From the NCBI RefSeq assembly GCF_021172045.1, contig NZ_CP087164.1, positions 3,658,001 through 3,722,000 of the forward strand: a DNA stretch of 64,000 nt, written 5' to 3'. Below the pieces are notes generated by a model. That model was given only the letters and a program-made list of their open reading frames with translations. It made no database searches and had not been told where the DNA came from. The stretch's first letter is position 1. Each line of letters starts with the position of its first letter. Positions 26,254 through 34,033 of the stretch are shown here, one piece after another. Position numbers and translations under genes: made by a program. The DNA is from Capillimicrobium parvum. GTDB lineage: Bacteria > Actinomycetota > Thermoleophilia > Solirubrobacterales > Solirubrobacteraceae.

Positions 26254-26635
26254 CGCGCGATCCCAAATCAACCCAACTGGAAGGCGGCAGCTCCTGGGGA
26301 GCGGTCGCCGCAAGCATCTCCCGGCCCTTGCGCTGCAGCGCGCACAGGTAGTCAAGGTGCGCCGCCCAGGACCAGTCGCATCGGAGACCATCCGCCAACT
26401 CGGCCGTGTCCGCGTGAGCGTCAAGCAGTTCGTAGGCGAGCGCAGCCAGACCGGCGCCCGTCTGAGCGTCGCGTTGAGGATCGTCGCCGGCACGTGTGTC
26501 GGCGACCCCCGCGTGAGGAGTCCGGGGCACCGGATGAGGGCGACGACCGGCCGCGCCAAGCCGCACTCCAACGAAGGCGACACCGGCGCCAACGACCGCC
26601 TGCACGGTGGTGGCCGTTGAGGGGGGCAGTCTCAT
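26243..26635 (-). CDS. Hypothetical 130-aa protein
   Basis: Starts at the ATG 26635, which overlaps the LysR TGA as ATGA. The N-terminus is weakly hydrophobic (TVQAVVGAGVAFVGVRLGAA), possibly a membrane anchor. The second half is helical with several Trp and Cys residues (GLRCDWSWAAHLDYLCALQR). Unknown function; member of the LysR-patatin operon. Confidence 0.55.
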   Translation of the reverse strand: MRLPPSTATTVQAVVGAGVAFVGVRLGAAGRRPHPVPRTPHAGVADTRAGDDPQRDAQTGAGLAALAYELLDAHADTAELADGLRCDWSWAAHLDYLCALQRKGREMLAATAPQELPPSSWVDLGSRDVR

Positions 26636-27552
26636 GCGGCGACCAGGCCTCGGTCCGAAGCAACCCGGTTCGGCGTGCGCGCCACGGCTCGCAGAAGCGC
26701 AACGGTCGGTAGATGCTCGGTGTGCCGAGCGGAGACGATCGCTGTCGCCAAGACCGGGCTGTCGCCGTCCAGTGGGACGAAGCGAACGCCCGCATCCGCG
26801 TAGCGCTCGCCGACGCATTCGGGTAGCAGCGCCATCCCGGCACCCGACGCGACCGCCAGCAACACGTGGTCGACGTGACCGTCGGGCATCTCGACGAGGG
26901 TGGGCGCCACGCCGGCGGCGGAGCAAGCTGCCAGCACGGCGTCATAGAACGGCCGATCTGCATCGCGCGGAGGCACGACGATCCGCTCCGGAGCGATCTG
27001 CGCGAGGCTGACGCAAGCCTTCACGGCGTGCTCGTGGCCGACCGCGAACACCGCCACGGCTCGCTGCTCACCCAGCGGTGTCACGCGAACTCCGCTCGCA
27101 GGAACTGGAAGCGACACGACTGCGACGTCCAGGTCGCCTGTGCGCACCGCATCGACAAGCTCAAGGCCGGACCCCGGCTCGAGCGTCGCCTGAAGATTGG
27201 GCATGCTGGTGACAACACGCCGCAGAGTGCGCGGGACGCTGGTCAGCAACGCTGTCGGCACGTAGCCAATCCGCAGGACACGGCCCGGACGTTCGCTTGC
27301 GCTGCGGGCCGCCAGCTGCGCTGCGTCTGCCTGACGTAGCACCCGATATGCGTGGGGCAGCATTGCGCCGCCCGCGTACGTCAGCTCGACGCTTCGCTTC
27401 GTGCGATCAAACAGCCGAACGCCGAGCTCGTCCTCGAGCTTGCGAACCTGCTCTGAGACCGCTGGTTGAGCGACGTGCAGTCGCTCAGCCGCCCGCCTGA
27501 AATGCAACTCCTCGGCGACTGCGACAAAGTATCTGAGGTGACGAAGCTCCAT
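26632..27552 (-). CDS. LysR-family transcriptional regulator
   Basis: 306 residues. The N-terminal winged helix is MELRHLRYFVAVAEELHFRR, then LHVAQPAVSEQVRKLEDELG and LFDRTKRSVELT. A periplasmic-binding-like effector domain follows. The ATG at 27552 has a GGGAGA site just upstream; the longer frame to 27651 is not needed. It is unusual in being the first gene of its putative target operon rather than divergent from it. Confidence 0.92.
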   Translation of the reverse strand: MELRHLRYFVAVAEELHFRRAAERLHVAQPAVSEQVRKLEDELGVRLFDRTKRSVELTYAGGAMLPHAYRVLRQADAAQLAARSASERPGRVLRIGYVPTALLTSVPRTLRRVVTSMPNLQATLEPGSGLELVDAVRTGDLDVAVVSLPVPASGVRVTPLGEQRAVAVFAVGHEHAVKACVSLAQIAPERIVVPPRDADRPFYDAVLAACSAAGVAPTLVEMPDGHVDHVLLAVASGAGMALLPECVGERYADAGVRFVPLDGDSPVLATAIVSARHTEHLPTVALLRAVARTPNRVASDRGLVAA

Positions 27553-27675
27553 GGTCTCCCGTCCATTTGGTCGGTGCCTGTGCAGCATCGCCAAGGAGAG
27601 GCTCCGCGTCTTCACGGCCAGCGCCCAATCCAGGCCCCGGCCACCCTCCAACCTTGGTCTGCACGCTAGCTGGGC

Positions 27676-27728
27676 CGGGCTACCCGGGTCCCCGCTTTGG
27701 GGGCTAGCACCAATGGTGCGGTGCGGCC
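27676..27728 (+). promoter_or_regulatory. Conserved upstream element with GCACCAATGGTGC palindrome (RR 2)
   Basis: GGGCTACCCGGGTCCC, CGCTTTGGGGGCTAGCACC, then ATGGTGCGG. It ends about 25 bp before the receiver gene start and matches the element at 24230-24278. The palindrome is at 27707-27719. Conservation of noncoding DNA at two loci suggests a shared regulator or a recent duplication. Confidence 0.65.
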
Positions 27729-27752
27729 CGCTTTTGCCATCGTGAGGACGGC

Positions 27753-28145
27753 ATGTCTGTGCGTGTTTTCATCGTCGACGACAACACGGGCTTCCGAGAG
27801 GAGATCCGCGCGCTGCTGACCGAACAGGGGCTCGAGGTCGTCGGGGGCGCCGGATCCTCGACCGAGGCGCTTCGGCAGATCGCCGAGCTGCGGCCGGATG
27901 TCGCGCTGATCGACATCGACCTCAGCGGGGAAAGCGGATTCGAGCTGGCCCGCCAGGTGAGCGACCAACCAGAGAAGGCGGCGCTGACCCGCCTGATCTT
28001 GATCTCGACTCACGATGCGGCCGAATACGCCGAGTTGATCGAGACGAGCCCGGCGATCGGATTCCTGGCGAAGACCGAGCTGTCAGCGGAGCGGATCCGA
28101 CGGATGCTCACCGATCTCGACGATCGAGCCGCGGAAGCGTCCTAG
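27753..28145 (+). CDS. Receiver-only response regulator (paralogue 2)
   Basis: 130 residues, MSVRVFIVDDNTGFREEIRA. Phospho-acceptor Asp in VALIDIDLSGESG, Thr/Ser in ILISTHDAAEY and Lys in GFLAKTEL. There is no output domain. It is close to the receiver at 23802-24197. Its TAG shares a CTAG with the stop of the convergent NarL-type gene. Confidence 0.9.
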   Translation: MSVRVFIVDDNTGFREEIRALLTEQGLEVVGGAGSSTEALRQIAELRPDVALIDIDLSGESGFELARQVSDQPEKAALTRLILISTHDAAEYAELIETSPAIGFLAKTELSAERIRRMLTDLDDRAAEAS

Positions 28146-28828
28146 CTCGTCTGGCACGCGTCGAGAAAGACGACCACCGCGAGCACGCGGCGATGATCGT
28201 CGTTGGTCTCGGGCAGTCGCAGCTTCGTCAGGATGCTGTGCACGTGCTTCTCGACGGTTCCCTCGGTGATCCACAGGCGCCGGCCGATCCCGGCATTTGA
28301 GCGGCCTTCGGCCATCAGAGCGAGCACCTCGCGCTCGCGGCGAGTGAGTTCCTCGAGCGGATCGTCGACCTCCCGAGCTGCAACGAGCTCTTGCACCAAT
28401 GCGGGGTCGACGACCGAACCGCCGCGGCTGATTCGGCCCACGGCGTCGAGGAACTCGTCGACATCGGTGACGCGGCTCTTGAGCATGTAGCCGATGCGGG
28501 GCCCGCTCGCGAGCAACGTCATCGCGTGCTCCACTTCGACGTGGGCGGACAGGATCAAGAGCGCCGTCTCCGGAAACTGCTCGCGGATCGCCTGGGCGGC
28601 CTCCAGGCCCTCCGTCCTATGCGCCGGAGGCATGCGAATGTCGACGATCGCGAGATTCGGCTGTTGCTCGCCCACCAGCCGCATCAGTTCAGACCCGTCA
28701 CCTGCTTGGCCGATGACCTCGTACCCGCCGCGCTCGAGCAGGCTCGCGAGGCCCTCGCGCATCAGCACGTCGTCCTCGGCGAGGACGACGCGCGTGCCCT
28801 CGGTGCCGTCCGGATCTACATGGGTCAC
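28142..28828 (-). CDS. NarL/FixJ-family response regulator
   Basis: 228 residues from a GTG at 28828 (VTHVDPDGTEGTRVVLAEDD). The receiver has Asp in AIVDIRMPP, and the LuxR-type helix-turn-helix is LTRREREVLALMAEGRSNAG, then EGTVEKHVHSILTKLRL. The frame is open far upstream (to 29056), but that part is low-complexity. It is the expected DNA-binding partner for a HisKA_3 kinase such as the one at 18364-23586. Confidence 0.88.
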   Translation of the reverse strand: MTHVDPDGTEGTRVVLAEDDVLMREGLASLLERGGYEVIGQAGDGSELMRLVGEQQPNLAIVDIRMPPAHRTEGLEAAQAIREQFPETALLILSAHVEVEHAMTLLASGPRIGYMLKSRVTDVDEFLDAVGRISRGGSVVDPALVQELVAAREVDDPLEELTRREREVLALMAEGRSNAGIGRRLWITEGTVEKHVHSILTKLRLPETNDDHRRVLAVVVFLDACQTS

Positions 28829-29263
28829 CCGGGTGAGTATCCCGCAGCAAGGCCGGCGAAACCAGGCCAGAGCCCCTCTGGAGGAGAACCACCGGTCAGA
28901 CCTTTGACGTGGATCGCTCGCCGGAGCCTCGGTCGGGCGCATGATCGTGCTGCGACGCCGTCGCCGGGGCCGGCCGTCGAAGCGGTGACGGACCTGCTCG
29001 CACGCACGCCCCGCCCCGGCGCGGTGATGCACGCGGGAGCGGCACTCCGGTGGCACCGGGCGAAGCGAGCGAGCCGTCGGGCAACGCGATCGTCACCTCT
29101 TACCCGCTGATCGGCCATCACGTTCGAGCGCCTCGAAGTGCTTGCCTACGGTCAGATCACGCGAGTAATCACATGGATCATCACCATGCTCGAGACGGCC
29201 CACGTCCAAGGTGACGAAGCCGCTCGGTCTCGGTGTGAGTCCCCTACCAGAAGGGTAATCGCA
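28829..29263. other. 435-bp intergenic region without a convincing gene
   Basis: It lies between the start of the NarL-type gene and the cupin gene, so it holds two divergent promoters. One repeated word is visible: GATCACGCGAGTAATCAC at about 29153-29170, resembling GATCACGCGAGTGGGATCAC at about 59110-59129 upstream of a UspA gene. Open frames here are arginine-rich shadows. Confidence 0.4.
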
Positions 29264-29695
29264 ATGTCCCTCAAGGACCCTGTGCTCACTGGACCGCGCG
29301 CCGGGCGCACCGTCACGTACGGGAGTGGCTCGAGCGCCGAGCTCAAGCTGGCCGGTGAGCAGGCGGGCGGCGACTGGGCCGTCGTGGAATGGCAGGTCCG
29401 CGCCGGCGACGAGCCACCGATTCACACCCACACGCGCGAGGACGAGACCATCTACGTTCTCGAAGGCTCGATCACCGCGTTCGTCGGTGACCAGCGAATC
29501 GAAGTGGAGGCCGGGTCCTATGCGGCGCTCCCCAAGGACGTGCCGCATGGCCTGACGGTGCGCGGTGATGAGGCGCGGCTGCTCGTCACCGTCGAGCCGG
29601 CGGGCGCGGAGTACTTCTTCGTTCCCCGCGACGACGGCGATGCGGATCCGGATCGGTTCGGCATCGTCCTGCACCAGCCCGCTCCGACCGGCTGA
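29264..29695 (+). CDS. Cupin-domain protein
   Basis: 143 residues, MSLKDPVLTGPRAGRTVTYG. Cupin motif 1 is PPIHTHTREDETIYVLEG (metal ligands His, His, Glu), and motif 2 is AALPKDVPHGLTV. It is a single-domain beta-barrel, probably a small metal-dependent or binding protein. A ribosome-binding site, AGAAGGG, precedes the ATG. No neighbour suggests a pathway. Confidence 0.85.
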   Translation: MSLKDPVLTGPRAGRTVTYGSGSSAELKLAGEQAGGDWAVVEWQVRAGDEPPIHTHTREDETIYVLEGSITAFVGDQRIEVEAGSYAALPKDVPHGLTVRGDEARLLVTVEPAGAEYFFVPRDDGDADPDRFGIVLHQPAPTG

Positions 29696-29984
29696 CTGCG
29701 CGCGGTCGGGAGTGGCGCCGCCCGCCGGCGACGTCCTCCCGACGGCCGTCGCGACCTGCGACGGAGAGCAGGCGGTTGGGAGTCCCCATGAGAACGTCGC
29801 CGCTGAGCTTCAGCGCTGTGGGACTTGGCCGCTGCGACTGCTGGCATCGGCGGATGGGCGCCCCTGAGAGTCAAGTCACCGAACCTGGACGCTCTGGCGC
29901 CGGTTGAAGAGTGACGCCCCTGCCGGGCTTCGCGGCGGGCGGCGCGGAGGCGAGCCCGTAGGGCGAGCCGGCGCGCCGCCCGCC

Positions 29985-30300
29985 GCTCAGTCGGTGGGCG
30001 CCGCGGTTCGGGCGAGGTCGCGGTCGCTGAGGCGGTGGCCAGCGACCTTCGAGGGCGAAGATCTCGGCCTGGTCGACGAGTCGGTCGACCATCGCGGCGG
30101 CGCGACGACGTCGTCGCCGAACATCTCGCGCCGGCTCGAGAACGGCTTCGTTGCTGGTGACCAGCAGCGAGGCGCGTTCTCGCGCGTGAGACCACCATGA
30201 ACATCCGGTTGGCGGCTTCGCGCCTCGACCGGATGCAGCCGACCTCGTCGACGATCACCACCGGTCGAACTGACAGACCTGCCCGGGCCGAGGGAGGGTC
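29985..30300 (-). pseudogene. Remnant of IS21-type ATPase helper (istB)
   Basis: Leftward segments in shifting frames: PVVIVDEVGCIRSRREAANR, MFMVVSRART, MVDRLVDQAEIFALE and RLSDRDLARTAAP. They match the C-terminal half of IstB (Walker B 'VVIVDEVGY', 'AANLMF', 'DRLVHHAEI'). Several frameshifts are present and no istA is seen. The 290 bp to its left and 400 bp to its right show no supported gene. Confidence 0.65.
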
Positions 30301-30700
30301 AGTCTTCACGCGGCGCCGACCGCGCAGGCCGCATTGGCTGAGCCAGGGCCGACACTCGCTTCGCGCCTCCGATCTCCTCCTTGATGGCTTGGCGACGCGA
30401 ATCACGGATGGAGGTCGTGCGGGCGACGGGCCCCAGGCGCTGCCGGTCACGGCGGAGGCGAGCGCTGGTCCACAACGGGTCGTCGGCGCCATGAGAACGG
30501 GCTGGCCGCAGCCGAGCGGACCAGGGAAGGCTCCGGACTCGGGGGTCCGGATCAGCGTTTGCGGCTGCTGCCGCTGTCGCCGCGAAGGCGCCCGAGCGCT
30601 GCCCCGAGCAGGACCCGGAGCTCGACAAGACAGGCCACCGCCATCAGGCCCTTCGTCCACACGGGCAAGTCGCCGGTTGAACGTGACCGCAGGACGACCA

Positions 30701-30982
30701 TCATCCCTCGCCGCTGTCCCCGAGGATGTCAAGCAGCGTCGCCACCAGGACCACGATCTCGACAACCAGGACGACGAACAGCAACGCGGTTGCCCACCAC
30801 GACGCAATCAGCACAGCGGCCGCGACGAGCGCAGCGATCATCAAGACCGAAGCCGCCACCTCAGGCAGCAACAGATCGCCGGCGTGCAACTGCACCTCGC
30901 CGCCCACCAACCGCGCGAATGGCGCCAGCGCGAACCGGTGAAAACCGGCGCACATGGCGGGCACGATGGCCGAACCGCACAC
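30701..30982 (-). CDS. Possible small membrane protein
   Basis: 93 codons from a GTG at 30982. There are two hydrophobic helices (LMIAALVAAAVLIASWWATA, then LLFVVLVVEIVVLVATLLDI) and a short acidic end. It is similar in style to the membrane ORF at 17299-17745. No family is known and start evidence is weak. Confidence 0.4.
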   Translation of the reverse strand: MCGSAIVPAMCAGFHRFALAPFARLVGGEVQLHAGDLLLPEVAASVLMIAALVAAAVLIASWWATALLFVVLVVEIVVLVATLLDILGDSGEG

Positions 30983-31102
30983 GGTCGGCCGACCTGGTCG
31001 CGGTCAAGCGTGTGGCAGAGTCACCTTGCTTGTCCATTTCACCCTCTGCATCGCGGCGATATACGTGAACCACCCGAAAACCGGGTACGGGAGCGGCACG
31101 GC

Positions 31103-31600
31103 TCAGACACGATCGCTGAGCTGCGCGCGCAGCATCCACTGCTGGTGTTCGAGCGTGCGTACGACGTCGACGAGCACGTCCTGGGAGACCGCGTCGCGCT
31201 CGGCGATCCGGTCCATGCGCTCGCGCGCGGTCTCGCTCACCTGGGCGATCCGGTCGGTGATGGCCCGTACCACGACGTGGCTCTCGGTCGCCTCGGCCGT
31301 GACCTGCGACAGCGGCGATCCGGCCGCGACGGCGCGAGCTTGCCCGTCCGGCACGTAGCCGAGGGCGACCGCTCGCTCGGCGACTACATCGGCGAGATCG
31401 CGCCAGGACGCGACAAGCTCGTCGAGCTCTTGATGCACCGGCCGGAAGGCGTGTCCTATGACGGCCCAGTGCAGCTGCTTGCCGATCAGCGACAGGTCGA
31501 CGAGCTCTTGCATCGTGGACTCCAGCTCGTGAGCGATCGCCGCCCGTGAGTGCGGCTCGGCGAGCGCCGGCAGATGACTCGAGGTGCTGGGTGAGGCCAT
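31103..31600 (-). CDS. dps: Dps-family ferritin-like protein
   Basis: 165 residues. The Dps signature region is LSLIGKQLHWAVIGHAFRPV, then HQELDELVASWRDLADVVAE, giving the intersubunit ferroxidase His/Asp/Glu set. It would store iron and protect DNA during stress in the cytoplasm. The ATG at 31600 has AAGGGAG upstream. Last gene of a run with the DUF6510 protein, reductase and molybdoenzyme. Confidence 0.9.
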   Translation of the reverse strand: MASPSTSSHLPALAEPHSRAAIAHELESTMQELVDLSLIGKQLHWAVIGHAFRPVHQELDELVASWRDLADVVAERAVALGYVPDGQARAVAAGSPLSQVTAEATESHVVVRAITDRIAQVSETARERMDRIAERDAVSQDVLVDVVRTLEHQQWMLRAQLSDRV

Positions 31601-31627
31601 GATCGTTTCTCCCTTTGTCGGGTTCAG

Positions 31628-31894
31628 CTAGGCGCGCGGTAGCTCCAACCGCCACGCCCCGGTGAGGTGCACCACATGGCGGCCGGGCAGCGTCGCCACC
31701 ACGGCAGCGATCTTGTCGCAGACCGGGCAGCGCAGGACCGCCCCAGCGCCGAGGTACACGCGGTGCGCGGCGACGGGGCGCTGCGTGCCGCATGACTGGC
31801 ACGTGTGCGGCGCGGCGGTCATCTCCGCACCGAACAACTCCTGAAGAAGACCGCCCAGCGCGTTGCCGTCCAACCATCGTGCGTCGTCGCTCAT
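31628..31894 (-). CDS. DUF6510-type zinc-ribbon protein
   Basis: 88 residues, MSDDARWLDGNALGGLLQEL. It has two CxxC pairs (CQSCGT, CPVCDK), a zinc ribbon. The 'LDGNA..GLL.E.FG' start and 'C..CG...PVA' core fit the small actinobacterial DUF6510 group, which is often next to sulfite-oxidase-like and ferredoxin-reductase-like genes (from general knowledge). Start is 2 bp after the reductase stop. Confidence 0.8.
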   Translation of the reverse strand: MSDDARWLDGNALGGLLQELFGAEMTAAPHTCQSCGTQRPVAAHRVYLGAGAVLRCPVCDKIAAVVATLPGRHVVHLTGAWRLELPRA

Positions 31895-31895
31895 C

Positions 31896-32633
31896 TCATC
31901 CTCCTGTGGCACCGAATCGCTCGAGGTGAATCGCGGCGCTGTCGTGGCCGAGGCCCAGGAGCAGATCGGCGGCCCGCTCGACAAATGCCGTCGGCCCGCA
32001 CACGAAGATCCGTGGCCGTTGGGACGCCGGCGGGCCGACCCGGCTGAGCATGTCCGCGTCGATCCTGCGCGCGAAGCCCGGCCAGCCCGCCGGGGGCTGG
32101 CGCGTGAACGTCTGATGCACCGCGAGCCCGTCGCCGCCGCCGAGCCGTGTCAGCTCGTCGCGATACAGGACGTCGTCGCTGGAGCGAGCGGACAGCAGCA
32201 GCCGCGTGTCCACCGTGCTCGACTGCGCCGCACGGTGGCGCACCATCGCCATCAACGGCACAAGCCCCGATCCCCCGGCCACGAGCAGCAGCGGACCGCC
32301 GTCCTGGATGCGCCACACGAAGTACCCGCCGATCGGGCCACGGAGCTCCAGCGCATCACCGCGACCCAGCTCGTCGGTCAGATAGGGCGAGACCTCGCCG
32401 TCCTCGAGCCGTTCGACCGTCAGCGCAAGCGTTGCGTCCTCCGGCGCCGAGGCGATCGAGTAGGAGCGCTGCGCCTGGTATCCATCCTCGGCGGTGAGAC
32501 GGACGTCGACGTGCTGGCCGGCGCAGTGCCCGTGCCAGCCTGGCACATCCAGCACCAGGGTCTTCGCGCGGGGGGTCTCGACGATCACGTCTCTGACGGC
32601 GGCGAGCCGCCACTTGATGTGGGTCGGCGCCAC
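31896..32633 (-). CDS. Ferredoxin-reductase-type FAD/NAD(P)-binding oxidoreductase
   Basis: 245 residues. FAD-binding motif RSYSIAS (R-x-Y-S), NAD(P) motif GGSGLVPLMAMVRH, and a C-terminal FVCGPTAFVE (CGP). There is no iron-sulfur domain, so an outside electron partner is needed. It starts at GTG 32633, 2 bp after the stop of the sulfite-oxidase-like gene, and probably works with that molybdoenzyme. Confidence 0.88.
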   Translation of the reverse strand: MAPTHIKWRLAAVRDVIVETPRAKTLVLDVPGWHGHCAGQHVDVRLTAEDGYQAQRSYSIASAPEDATLALTVERLEDGEVSPYLTDELGRGDALELRGPIGGYFVWRIQDGGPLLLVAGGSGLVPLMAMVRHRAAQSSTVDTRLLLSARSSDDVLYRDELTRLGGGDGLAVHQTFTRQPPAGWPGFARRIDADMLSRVGPPASQRPRIFVCGPTAFVERAADLLLGLGHDSAAIHLERFGATGG

Positions 32634-32635
32634 GC

Positions 32636-33238
32636 TCAGTCCCCCTGATAGCGCTGCTCTTTCCAGGGATCGCCGTAGTTGTGGTAGCCGTAGGCCTCCC
32701 AGAAGCCGGGCTCGTCGTCCTCGCGCAGCGCGAGCCCGCGGACCCACTTCGCGCTCTTCCAGAAGTACAGATGCGGGACCAGCAGCCGCGCCGGGCCGCC
32801 GTGCTCGGGCTCGAGCGGCTCGTCCCCGTACTCGTAGGCGATCCACGCCCGGCCACCGGTGATGTCCTCGAGCGGCAGGTTGGTCGTATAGCCGCCGTCA
32901 CACCACACGGTGACGTAGCCGGCGACGGTGTCGACGCCTTCCAGCAGAGTGTCGATCGACACCCCGGTCCAGGTCGTGTCGAGCTTGGACCACTTCGTGA
33001 CGCAGTGGATGTCGACGGTCACGGATTCGCGCGGCAGCGCGACGAACTCCTCCCACGGCCACGACACCGGCTCCTCCACCGCGCCGCTGATCGTCAAGCT
33101 CCATTCATCCAGCGGCGTGTGCGGCGTCGGTCCCGCCGACAACACCGGAAAATCGCGTGTGACGTACTGGCCCGGCGGCACGCGCGCGGGATCGACGTCT
33201 GCACGGCGGCCGTGAAAACCTCGTGAGAACGGTGGCAT
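32636..33238 (-). CDS. Sulfite-oxidase-like molybdopterin oxidoreductase
   Basis: 200 residues from ATG 33238 (MPPFSRGFHGRRADVDPARV); an earlier in-frame ATG is possible. The molybdenum-ligating Cys is in VDIHCVTKWSKLDTTWTGV (about residue 79). Other family marks are WTGVSIDTLL, GYTTNLPLEDI and a C-terminal GFWEAYGYHNYGDPW. It has the catalytic domain only, with no haem or dimerisation domain and no Tat signal, so it is likely cytoplasmic. First gene of the reductase/DUF6510/Dps run. Upstream (33239-33520) no gene is seen. Confidence 0.88.
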   Translation of the reverse strand: MPPFSRGFHGRRADVDPARVPPGQYVTRDFPVLSAGPTPHTPLDEWSLTISGAVEEPVSWPWEEFVALPRESVTVDIHCVTKWSKLDTTWTGVSIDTLLEGVDTVAGYVTVWCDGGYTTNLPLEDITGGRAWIAYEYGDEPLEPEHGGPARLLVPHLYFWKSAKWVRGLALREDDEPGFWEAYGYHNYGDPWKEQRYQGD

Positions 33239-33520
33239 GGGCTGAGCATGGCGGCCCATCGCTCCACCGACAGCGGAGCTGGCGATCAACCGATACGCGA
33301 TCACGCTCGACGCATGCCGCCGGCCGACGGACCGAATGCGGGCGCACGTTGGGCCCCGTCCAGCTCTCATCCAGCTTCCCGACGGCCTGGGCGGGTGCTC
33401 GGCGAATCCTCGCGGCAGGTGCGCAGACCTCTCACCCACGGCCCGGTGTTGCGGGTGGTCGCCGACCGGGAGGGCACGCAGTTCAGCGCCCGGTTGGTCG
33501 GCGTCGTTCATCGCGGCCGT

Positions 33521-34033
33521 CTAGCCCCTCAGGACGCGTCGCATGGCCTCCAGCGCGGTGCCGAAGACGGCGTGCGACGTCAACTCCCACACGACCGCGG
33601 CCGGCGCCAGCCGCCACGGCGGCCGTTGCACTCCGAGCGCAGGAAGGAGGGAGCCATGCGTGCCCGCATACATCGCGAGCCCGGCGGGCACCCCTCGACC
33701 ACGAGTCACCACGGCCCAGCGGCTCGCGGCGGCGAGGTAGGCGCTGCCGAGCGCCGCGCCGAAGCCGTAGTGGATCACCTGCTGCGCGCGCACCCGCTGA
33801 CGAGCGGTCAGGCCGTGGTGGCCGAGCGCCGCGGCGGCGCGCCCGACGAGGACTGCGGGAGGCATGTTCTCGGGCCGCCCGCTCGGGTCCGCTCCCACCT
33901 CCTGCTTCTGGGCAGCGGACGGCGTCAGGATCCGCTCCGCGAGCGCCTGCAGCGGCGGCTCGCTGAGCGCCTTGACCCACGACGCCCCGAGGCCGGCGAC
34001 GACCCCTCGGTACGAGTTGGCTGTGGTCGTCAT
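33521..34033 (-). CDS. DUF1440-type membrane protein
   Basis: 170 residues, MTTTANSYRGVVAGLGASWV. 'GVVAGL.ASWVKALSEPPLQ' and 'HYGFGAALGSAYLAAA' fit the DUF1440/YagU-type inner-membrane family, with about three hydrophobic segments. Its ATG overlaps the GMC oxidoreductase TGA (ATGA), so it is the last gene of that operon. Confidence 0.75.
   Translation of the reverse strand: MTTTANSYRGVVAGLGASWVKALSEPPLQALAERILTPSAAQKQEVGADPSGRPENMPPAVLVGRAAAALGHHGLTARQRVRAQQVIHYGFGAALGSAYLAAASRWAVVTRGRGVPAGLAMYAGTHGSLLPALGVQRPPWRLAPAAVVWELTSHAVFGTALEAMRRVLRG

Noticed and set aside
30197-31549. 450-codon rightward frame
   Set aside because: Crosses the istB remnant and runs antisense to dps; Arg/His-rich with no domain.
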